Positions 55,937-64,000 of a stretch of DNA of 64,000 nucleotides are shown piece after piece; positions within the stretch are counted from its first letter, which is position 1, and each line of letters starts with the position of its first letter. Source of the stretch: Cinnamomum chago (lineage: Eukaryota > Streptophyta > Magnoliopsida > Laurales > Lauraceae); the NCBI GenBank assembly GCA_038049695.1, contig CP142456.1:21982501-22046500 (forward strand). Reading direction: 5' to 3'. Both the position numbers and the translations under genes were made by a program. The notes beneath the pieces are model-generated. The model was not told where the DNA came from. It saw only the letters and a program-made list of their open reading frames with translations, and did not search any database.

Positions 55937-56998
55937 AGGGAGCCAAATCTAAGTTTTTGTTAAAAATCTGATTTTATTTTATTTTATTATGTTTATATCC
56001 ATGCTCATATCTAGGTTGCATTAGTTATTTAGTCATCTAATTTGCATTAGTAGTGTTCTTTGCAATTAGTATTAGTTAGTATTTCACTTTGCTAATTTTT
56101 CAGACTTTTCTGATTTTTCTGATATTTTTTTTTATAATTAATTAAGTTTTCGAAATTAATAATTAATAACAAAAAATAAAGAAAAATTCTTTTTTGAGGG
56201 ATTTATTTTAATTCCGAATTTCAGTAAATAAAAACAAAAAAAGTTATTTTAGATTGGTTTAACTAAAGTCTTGATTAGATTAGAATTAGTAAGATAGAGT
56301 TTAAAATCTTTAGGACTAGTTGTTTTGATTAATATGCTAACCTTTAAATTCTGAAATTAGGCAGTGGAAATTTTAAAATTCTAATTCTTATGTTGTTTAT
56401 ATTAGTTAGAGTTTAAAATCTGAAATTTGAATTGGATAAGATTGGATTTCTTATAATTGAAAACTTTTTGAAAACTCTAACCACATCTAGACACTTGTTG
56501 GATAATTTAGAATTTCTGATTTTTTTTTATTTTGTAGATAGAATTTTTTATTTGTCTTAATAACTTATAATCCACTTTGGATAGAGTTTTTATTAACTTG
56601 GTGTCTTTTGAATTTTCTTATTTTAAAAAAAAATTAGGATAAGATAGAATTTTGAGTTGATTTGTTAACTTAGGATTTACTAACAAGAGTCTCTTTTGAA
56701 TATGTTACATTGGTAAGAGGAGAGTTGCACAAAAATAGGAAACTGCGTGGATTTGCTCTAAGAAAACAAGTTTCTCTCAGAATTGCTAATAACAATCAGA
56801 ATTACAAAATTTTCCAAAAAAAGAGATTAAGCTTACACAGTTTAAGGATTAGCGTGGGCCCGCTGTAAGAGTTTCTAAACTTTACCCCACGAATCTTTTA
56901 CTTGCAAGTGGGGCTTGGGTGATTTAAATTTCAGCAAGTATGATTGTGTGATTAACACACTAAGTAAACTGGACCCCACACACTTAGTTAAGGGCAAT
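55937..56998 (+). other. Athila leader, first part
   Basis: AT-rich untranslated leader with no coding sequence. The end carries AAGGGCAATTGA, the first copy of a 24-bp phrase repeated after the CACTA. Confidence 0.6.
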
Positions 56999-57015
56999 TG
57001 ACACTACTAGAAAAA

Positions 57016-57400
57016 AGGGTTTTTATATCGGTTACAAAAACTGCCATATATCGGTTTTTCATATAACCGATATAATATCTTCAGTCAAGGTTTTTTTATA
57101 TCGGTTAATATTTTTTTATATCGGTCAACTTTTTTTTATATCGGTTACACAGGAACCGACATAATAATCTCTCTATATAATATCGGTTAGAAAATATATG
57201 ATATTAATTTCAATATGTTATATCGGTTATTGTAAAACCGATATTATATACACATATTTTATATCGGTTGTATACACATATTTTATATCGGTTATTATGA
57301 AACCGATATTATATACACATATTTTATATCGGTTATTACACATATTTTATCTCGGTTATTATGAAACCGATATTATATACACAATGATTTTACATTGGTT
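57016..57400. repeat. Left subterminal TATATCGGTT array of the CACTA
   Basis: About 14 copies of TATATCGGTTA or its complement TAACCGATATA in both orientations within 390 bases. Confidence 0.92.
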
Positions 57401-58227
57401 TTAAAATCCTTTAATATGCTGCTCCCTGTGCGGGCTCACTCGTCCTTTCCCTCCTTTTTTTTTCCAGCGCTCTCTCCCTCCAAAAAACCCCTCTTTCCTC
57501 TCACTCACTCTCTTCTCTCCTCACTCTCGCTCTCCTCTCTCTGCTCTCTCGCTCTCTCTGCTCATCTCTCATTCTCGCTTTCTTTACTCTCTCTCTGCTC
57601 TCCCTGTCTCTCTCGCTCACTCTCGTTCTCTTTCGCTCTGCTTCCCCCCTTCCTTCTCCCGCGCCCACTTTTTCCTTCCCCGTTTTTCTTTCCCCTTCCT
57701 CGCTCTACTTCCCTCATCACTCGCCCCGCTTCCCTCATCACTCGCCCCCCTTCCCTTTTCAGGCATCTGACTTTCCCCCTCTTTCCCGCCCCTCTACATC
57801 GCAGCCAGACTCGGCAAGCCTCCGCTTCCAGCAAGCTTTGCCAGAGGACCCCTCTCAGGTACTCAAGCAGCCAGATCTGGTTTCCCTTTCCCCTAACCCT
57901 TCTTCTGTTTCTCCTTTTCCAGTCTGCTGGGACTGTACCGAGCTGGAACTTCTGCAAAATCATTTAGCTGGTTTGATCAATTCAGTTAAAGGCCAACACT
58001 CTTTAGGACATTCAAATCAGCCCCCAATCTCCCCAAACTTCCTTCCCCCCTTGAAACCCCCAGACCCTAGGCCCCCTAACATCCTCTATGCAATGCCTCT
58101 GCCTCAAACCCTCAGCTAGCACTTTCCTCCTGCTGCTAACAGTAACTGGCTCGATCTGTTCCTCCATTTCAAACCCATAGCCCCATCAGAATATTCCCCC
58201 TCTTCCCTAATAGCAGGCCAGCTAGTT
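57401..58227 (+). other. C/T-rich CACTA interior
   Basis: Pyrimidine-rich low-complexity DNA (CTCTCTC, CCCTTCC). Open frames here encode Ser/Leu/Pro runs in all readings and are not taken as genes. It may be a captured 5' UTR/promoter-type region. Confidence 0.5.
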
Positions 58228-58499
58228 ATGAAAATCCCTTCCTCCATGATAGAACCCAGCAGAAACTCCTTCTTGTATCCTGCTATTGGGAGATTTTTTG
58301 GTAAAAGACCTACTGTAGAGTGGCTAACCCTCCTAGCAAACCCTTCCTGGAACTTTTCTAAGCCTTGCCTTATATCTCTTACAGATAAGGGCCTCTTGCT
58401 TTTCAGATTCAGCTCTCCAAGGAAGACAAGGACCTAGTCATTTCACAATCTCCCTTCACCCTGCAAAACAAAAAACTTCATCTCCTCCCTTGGTCCTAG
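58228..58499 (+). pseudogene. DUF4283-like fragment captured in CACTA
   Basis: Reads LYPAIGRFFGKRPTVEWLTL, then WNFSKPCLISLTDKGLLLFR and, after a one-base shift, EDKDLVISQSPFTLQNKKLH. The pattern (GKFLGKRP ... W...G...I..L..G..LFRF....D...VL..GPW...) is that of the plant DUF4283 domain, usual at the N-terminus of LINE-related proteins. It is partial and frameshifted. Its neighbour is an LSM14-like piece about 70 bases on. Confidence 0.55.
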
Positions 58500-58570
58500 G
58501 GTTTCTAGACGCCATTGCTGCAAAAGCAGAAGCATCTGGTTCTGGGGGCTGTGCTGGGTTGGTCTTTTCC

Positions 58571-58680
58571 GACATAGGTAGCTTGATTAGCCTTACATAC
58601 GAGGACGAAATTCGATACGAAGGCATTCTCTTCCTCAACAATGTGATAGAATCCGTCATCGGCTTGAGCGATGGTAACCT
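58571..58680 (+). pseudogene. LSM14-domain (Decapping 5-like) fragment captured in CACTA
   Basis: DIGSLISLTYEDEIRYEGIL followed by FLNNVIESVIGLSDG resembles the start of the LSM14 domain of plant Decapping 5 (YIGSLISLTSKSEIRYEGILY). That protein joins mRNA decapping complexes. Only about 37 residues remain, with no FDF or RGG parts. The frame from 58490 to 58714 stays open through it, so capture was probably from a 5' exon. Confidence 0.72.
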
Positions 58681-58714
58681 TGTTCTATTTGAAAACTATA
58701 TTATGGAATATTAG

Positions 58715-60560
58715 TGGGACAACCAAACTACTATCCACACTATTTTAAGGAAATTTCATAGATTATATTTTAAGGAAATGCTTCTATTGGGTATGATCAT
58801 TGATCTAAAGATTGAAGTTGTGGGTTCTGATTGGTTGAGGGTTTTTTTTAAATGCTAAATATGACACATACTATTGATCTCTAACTAGCTGAGCTATAAT
58901 ATGGGATGGTTGAACATTTTTTTTATATAATTAAAGAAAACATTTTGGTATGAATGCATGAGTAAATGAATTGTTCTGTTTCAAGTGATTATTTTCCCTA
59001 CAGGAAATATGTTCTTTGTGCTAGACTTGTTGTGGGTGCTGTTTTGATCATTGTTGCCTATGCTATTTGGATGGCTAGAAATTGGCTCCTCTTTGAGAAA
59101 TTGTAGTCCATCTCAGTTAAGCTAAATGTTCCTACCTCAAGCTTCTCTTAAGTAGATTTGTTCATAGAACCATTATATGTAACATGTTTCATGTTTATGC
59201 AATTGTGATCCATTGATCAACTTAATGCATGGCATAGAGTCATTTCTGAAGGTCTGACATCTTTCTAGTAGTTAATTATTGCTGAAGTTAAAAGTAAATG
59301 TGTGTGCCTTGAAGCTCTCATGTCTGATAGTCTATATAGAAACTGACCGCCATTTTGCTTCTTGTGAAAAGCTGCATAATTGTTTTGTCCTACTGGGCTT
59401 GTTAGACCCATTGAATCCTTTAGTAATGTTTGCACTGATAATTGCATAGGTTGGATATGAAAAGCTAACTGTGGAGATCTTCAGAGCTGCTCTAGGTAAT
59501 TTGGTTAATTTGAGGTGTATGGAACAGAGCATTTTATGGAGAAAAGGACACTATAAAGAGAAAGAGGAAAAAAGACCCCAAGGTATATGCTATGTGCTAT
59601 GGTATTTGGTTACATAATCTGGAGTTCATCAAATCTAAATATTTGTCCTACTAATGTCATACTCTTCAATTTATTCTTTAAACGTTGTGCAAAGTGCAAA
59701 TCTTGCTGGCATAGCGGATCACAAATTTGTTTCTCTTATCTAACTTCTCCATCTCAAACATTTGTATTTGAGATCCTTGTAGGTGATTATAGATATTCTA
59801 CATGTGAATTACAACCAACCACATATGAGTCAAACACAAGTGAAAAACGAAACTCCAACCAAAGCAAAATCCTCAAGTGGAAGTATTTCCAGCCATTAAC
59901 TCTGCCACCAATCGTGCTTGTATTTTTTCCTTACATTTTGTGTCTTGTAGTGGTTGTTTTAGCAAAAATTCATGGCAATTTTTATTTTAATGATTTACGT
60001 TTGGAGTTAGTTGAATACATTTTAGATTTTATCAACAATGAATCATAAATTGGATTATTCAAGTCATGTCAGTTAAGCATGTTGTTATGCTTATATCTTC
60101 TTATCTAACATCTGAATCAAAAAGTGGTCAACATGACTTTTGTGCATCAGTGAGAGAGATTGATTTTTGGTTGTGGAATCAGGTCGATCTGACTTCAGGT
60201 TTTGAAGTTATGAATTTTCTACCAGAGACAACTCTGCTTCACTCAGGTTGCTATTTTTCTGTGACCAGTCAGCTTCAAGGTGATTTTACACTACTTTCCA
60301 TTCAATCTGGGTTAAATATCAAAACATGAAAGTTGTAGCCCTCTGATACATGTTTCATTTGGATCAAGAATCATGTTGTTTCGAGTTCAGAAGAGGAAGT
60401 TATGAATTTTCTACTGGAGACAAATTCTGCCATTCTACTGAAGTTATGAATTTTCATTTGGAAGTTATGTTTTTATACTGAAATCCATTTCCATGTTGAT
60501 GCCATTGTAGTAGTCTACTTATATGTGGGATTGGAACCCATCATATTTGTGAGCTATAAT
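58715..60560. other. CACTA interior, unassigned
   Basis: Mostly AT-rich. A short frame near 59004-59106 (AYAIWMARNWLLFEKL) vaguely resembles the LINE zf-RVT end. The open stretch 59587-60048 has no recognised family. No transposase motif seen. Confidence 0.4.
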
Positions 60561-60582
60561 TCAAAGAAAGACTATATTGACG

Positions 60583-60900
60583 GCTAGCCCTTTTAGACCA
60601 GCGGCTAGCCTCTTTCAAATAACGGTCAGAAAATTCAAATCAGGATGGCTCACGGCTAGCCGCAGGAAAAGTTGGGGGCTAGCCGTGAGGCAACCACAGG
60701 GGTGACCGCAAGATGGTTCTAAAAAAATTGGTCTCTGGAAATCAAACCGTAATCCCACGGTTAGCACTGCGGCTAGCCGTAGGTGCACTGGCGGTTAGCC
60801 GCAGGAAGCACAGAAAATCATTCTGAAAAAAAATGCTTACTGGAAAGCTGACCGTGGGTCTGGCGGCTAGCCCCCTTGCAAAGGACGGCTAGCCGCCTGA
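60583..60900. repeat. Palindrome-word array F (CGGCTAGCCG type)
   Basis: About nine words: ACGGCTAGCCC (60581), GCGGCTAGCC (60602), CACGGCTAGCCGC (60651), GGGCTAGCCGTG (60675), CACGGTTAGCA, TGCGGCTAGCCGTAGG (about 60769), GCGGTTAGCCGC, GGCGGCTAGCCC and ACGGCTAGCCGCC (about 60885). The text TCTCTGGAAATnnnACCG at 60732-60749 is shared with array A. Confidence 0.88.
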
Positions 60901-60944
60901 CCCTTTCTAGAAGGACTATTTATAAAAAAAAAATGCATATATAA

Positions 60945-61350
60945 TATTAAATCGGTTACAGAACAAACGATATAATACAATCCCAAAAAACCGATATAAC
61001 AAAGCCCTTTATAACCGATATTATAAATAATTTTTATATCGGTTTCACTCTTTTTTATATCGGTTTTATAGTAATGTATGCTATAATTTTAGTTTCAAAA
61101 CACATCAGTTCTCCGAAAACCGATATTATAAATATTTTTTATATCGGTTTCACTTTTTTTATATCGGTTTTACAGTAATATGTGTTATAATTTCAGGTTT
61201 AAAAGACATCAGTTGTCCAAAAACCGATATGAAATAATACACATATTATATCGGTTATAGTTATTTATTATATCGGGGGTACTTATATCGGTTTGAAGTT
61301 TACTGAAAAACCGATATAATAGGTCTTTTATATCGGTTTTTAGCCGATAT
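60945..61350. repeat. Right subterminal TATATCGGTT array of the CACTA
   Basis: About 16 copies of TATATCGGTTT or AAACCGATATA in both orientations ahead of the right end. Confidence 0.92.
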
Positions 61351-61375
61351 AAAAACCCTTTTTCTAGTAGTGTGA

Positions 61376-61873
61376 CCCCAATAAGATAAGGGCAATTGAC
61401 CCCAATAAGATAAGGACTGGATTTCATCACTAAATCCTTGCCCAATTAGGTTTAAACACCTCTCACACAGTAACCTAAACAATAATTAAAATCAAGTAGA
61501 AATGAGACCATAGGACTCGAGCTCATTAGGACGAAGACCACAAAAGGTTGCACCAATTGCGCTCTTTGGTCAAGTCGATGTCTAGATAAGTCATGTCCCT
61601 ACCAAAAAAGGTGGTAGTCTCTATTCTAGGAGTTTGGTTCTTAAGCGGGACGCTTGCCAAGTGCATTGTGACCCCACCACTCATTCTGGGGACTTACCTG
61701 GTCGATTGGGCTTCATAAGACCGGATTGGAGGCCTTAGTGCACTCTTCAAACCAATTAGGAGCTGTCTAGTGAGTTAGGCTAACCCTAGGATAATTTATT
61801 ATGCTCAATCTTTGTACTTGACTGCTTGCGCATCATCTAGTAAGACCATTAGGGCCCCGCATATAGATTAGGC
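61376..61873 (+). other. Athila leader, second part
   Basis: Resumes Athila sequence after the CACTA. GGGCAATTGACCCCAATAAG repeats the phrase broken by the insertion, so the pre-insertion leader had a 24-bp tandem pair. No coding sequence. Confidence 0.6.
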
Positions 61874-63735
61874 GTGCATTTCTTTAAGGTTGAACCCGAT
61901 GCATTCCCTTTAGACCTGAGAGAGAGAGAGAGATTGTGGGTACGCAAGAGTAAGAGGTTAGTCAGGATAGATCCCGAATTACCCTTAACCGTTGTCGGAA
62001 AGTCTTCCATCTTTGAAGAAATTATTAGGATGGATGATCAAGTGGACCCACCCATGACTTTGAAGGACTACATGTACCCCACTAGGACAACTCAACCGTC
62101 CTGCATCACCCTGCCTCAGACCAATGCCACATTTGAGCTTAAATCTGACATAATTCAGATGCTCCCAGTATTTCGTGGGCTAGACCAGGAAAACCCATAT
62201 CAACATGTTAGGGAATTTGAGGACATTTGTGGGACCATGATAATCAATCACATGACTGAAGAGGCCCTTAAACTTTGATTATTTCCTTTTTCCTTAAAAG
62301 AGAAGGCTAAAGCTTGACTTTATGCCTAACAGGCCAGGTCCATCACTACATGGGCCAAGCTAGTTGAAGAATTTTACAAAAAATTCTACTCCAAGCAAAA
62401 AACCGCTTCAATTAGGCAGGCCATCAAAGGATTCTATCAAATGGAAGGGGAGACACTTTACAGTTATTTGGAACAGTTCAAGGACCTCTTAATCCAGTGT
62501 CCTCACCATGGATTTGAAAAAATTCGATTAGTCCAAATTGTGTATGAAGGCATGGATTACCTAACCAAACAAATGGTGGAATCTTTCTGTAGTGGGAACT
62601 TTACATAGAAGACAACGGATGAAGCATGGATATTTTTGGAAGAAACCGCTAAAAACACATTGCAATGAGCCCCTATCAAGAGGGAGCCCATCAAACCCAC
62701 CAGTCTTGAAAAAGAGGGGATGTTCAAGATTGAACCCAAAATTGAGGGAGAGGCCAAATTAGCCACTCTGGTAAGGAGAATAGAGGCCTTAGAACTGAAC
62801 CAAAAGCCCACTTCAAACACTTTGGAGTCATTAAGATATAATCAGGCCATGAATGGAGGGATTGACCGAACAACTTTGGGTCAGACCGAATCTGTTGAAG
62901 AGGTTAATGCACTATATCAAAACACTCGTTTTGATAATCGTCAGAGGTATGACCCGTACTCTAACACTTACAATCCAGGTTGGAGGGACAACCCAAACTT
63001 TTCTTGGACCAAAGGCCCAACTCAAGGTGGCCCATCTCAGTCCACTCAATTTTAGCCGAATCAATCTCAAGTCAATGCCCCACCCGATTTTCAAAAACCC
63101 AACTTCAACCCCAGTCCATTGGCGCAAAGGGTAGATTCGTTAGAAGAGGCCATGAAACTCATGTCTCAAACCACGGTCCAATTATCTCAGATTACTGCTC
63201 AATTCCAGCAGACCACTACTCAACTTTTGAATGGCCACACTCAAACCCTTGCAAAATTGGAATATCAGATGGGCCAACTGGCCAACTCCATCAGTGCCAG
63301 AGACAAGGGAACCTTCCCTAATCAACCCGAACCTAATCCCAATGGCCAAGTTGTTCATGATCCTAAAGGAAAAGGCTTGGAACAAGTTAAATCCATAATC
63401 ACTCTTAGGTCGGGTATACAGGTTGATAACAAGGTCAAACTACCCAACGAACCTGAGGAAGAATCAAGTAAGAAAGTGGAAACTGAGAAACCAAGTGTGA
63501 ATGCTATACCCATAGTAAAACCAGAAAACCCATTCAATGCTGAAGCATCATCTAGTGAGCCCACTCTAGGACCTATGTTCCCAAGGCACCATACCCACAG
63601 AGGCTAGGCCCAGCAAAATCAATTGTTCAGTTGGATAAAATGCTTGAAGTATTCAAATAAGTGTGGATTAATATCCCACTACTTGATGCTATCCAATAGA
63701 TTCCGGCCTATGCAAAATTTCTAAAGGATCTTTAC
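61874..63735 (+). pseudogene. Athila gag, decayed
   Basis: The frame contains MTLKDYMYPTRTTQPSCITL, LPVFRGLDQENPYQHVREFE and FEDICGTMIINHMTEEALKL, then LFPFSLKEKAKA, ITTWAKLVEEFYKKFYS, IKGFYQMEGETLYSYLEQFK and LLIQCPHHGFEKIRLVQIVY, all close to Athila Gag. The C-terminal part has a Q/T-rich coiled-coil-like stretch (LSQITAQFQQTTTQLL) and VKSIITLRSGIQVDNKV, the Athila LRSGK-type motif before protease. Stops at 62276-62278, about 62320, 62335, 62608, 62666, 63053 and 63658 break it; all fit C-to-T or G-to-A changes. No zinc knuckle is seen, usual for this family. Confidence 0.88.
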
Positions 63736-64000
63736 ACCTTCAAAAGGACTACCAATGTGCCCAAGAAGGCTTTTCTAGCCCAACAAGCTAACTCAATCAT
63801 TTCCTGTCCAACCCCGATCAAATATAAGGACGCAGGGTGTCCTACCATTTCTTGCCAGATAGGGGACCATCACATAGAGAAAGCTTTGCTAGACTTGGGT
63901 GCAAGTGTGAACCTTCTTCCGTACTCTGTTTATGAAGAATTAGGTTTGGGGGAGTTGAAAAAGACCCAAGTGACCTTGTAATTGGCTGATGCATCGATTC
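63736..64000 (+). pseudogene. Athila protease start (continues beyond window)
   Basis: VPKKAFLAQQANSIIS, then CPTISCQIGDHHIEKALLDL followed by GASVNLLPYSVYEELGLGEL is the Athila aspartic protease; DLGAS replaces the more common DTGA/DSGA, as is normal for this lineage. A stop at 63979-63981 (TAA where Gln is expected before LAD) precedes the window edge. Confidence 0.88.

Larger units (their letters stand above)
57002..61372. mobile_element. CACTA (En/Spm) transposon, non-autonomous, with captured fragments (4.37 kb)
   Basis: The ends CACTACTAGAAAAAAGGG (57002) and CCCTTTTTCTAGTAGTG (to 61372) form a roughly 29-bp inverted repeat with one A of length difference. TGA at 56999-57001 and 61373-61375 is the 3-bp duplication. 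Subterminal DNA on each side holds more than a dozen TATATCGGTT words in both orientations, the expected transposase-binding arrays. No TNPD-like transposase is seen. The interior has a DUF4283-like piece (58228-58499), an LSM14-like piece (58571-58680) and palindrome array F. Confidence 0.95.
55924..64000 (+). mobile_element. Athila-type Ty3/Gypsy element, 5' part, interrupted by CACTA
   Basis: The primer site TGGCGCCGTTGCC (55924-55936) is the classic Athila site (tRNA-Asp type). A long leader (55937-61873 without the CACTA) leads to Athila gag at 61874 and protease at 63757; the element runs off the right edge, so RT and the 3' LTR are not visible. Stops are many, so this copy is dead. The CACTA insertion at 57002-61372 came later. 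Confidence 0.85.

Noticed and set aside
57395..57967. 190-codon Ser/Leu-rich open frame in the CACTA
   Set aside because: Pyrimidine-rich low complexity; open in opposite strand too; no domain.

Overview
The window is nuclear DNA of a flowering plant. The signs are Copia and Ty3/Gypsy (Tat, Athila, probable Tekay-like) retrotransposons with plant tRNA primer sites, a plant LINE, hAT, CACTA, Mutator-like and MITE elements, plant-specific families (F-box/DUF295, plant mobile domain, Transposase_28/32-like) and GT-AG introns. I see no intact ordinary host gene. It is an intergenic nest of mobile elements with a few broken gene pieces. Species cannot be told from the sequence.

Layout. 634-3770: a rearranged Copia element whose two ends are inverted copies of the same LTR start, flanked by the duplication TAATT. 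3899-25110: one LINE on the minus strand, split by two later insertions: a nearly intact Copia (4542-10011, duplication ATTAG) and a Tat-type Ty3 element (12799-23694, duplication AATGT). The Tat element carries a spliced antisense gene and a 57-bp tandem array. 26924-27958: a short hAT with an exact 8-bp duplication. 28058-32905: an F-box/DUF295 pseudogene on the minus strand, split by a SINE and a 3.7-kb solo LTR. 33608-35454: a second solo LTR. 36860-37826: a chain of five foldback MITEs joined by TA microsatellites. 37885-43071: LTR pieces, a SINE-like unit with tandem repeats, and a third solo LTR. 44029-44100: an exon-sized fragment resembling the complex I subunit NDUFS8. 45276-48790: a decayed plant-mobile-domain gene followed by an Ulp1 peptidase gene. 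50188-51186: a Transposase_32-like gene. 51839-54414: a decayed MURA transposase on the minus strand. 55924-64000: an Athila element (primer site, gag, protease start) running off the window, with a CACTA element (57002-61372, duplication TGA) inserted in its leader. The CACTA carries pieces resembling an LSM14-domain protein and a DUF4283 protein.

The insertion order can be read in several places: LINE first, then the Copia and Tat elements; F-box gene first, then the solo LTR and SINE; Athila first, then CACTA. By eye the two intact LTR pairs differ by about 2 percent, so those insertions are fairly recent. Most premature stops sit where the family expects Gln, Arg or Trp, as C-to-T or G-to-A changes would produce.

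The least explained signal is a set of short palindrome arrays in six places: three solo LTRs, the CACTA interior, a possible Mutator end and an unassigned stretch at 49.5 kb. Each array repeats its own self-complementary word (GGTCGACC-, CGCTCGAGCG-, CGCTATAGCG-, CGGCTAGCCG- or CGATATCG-like). Five of them share the spacer word CCAGAGAG, one with a single mismatch. All calls come from reading the sequence; no database search was run.
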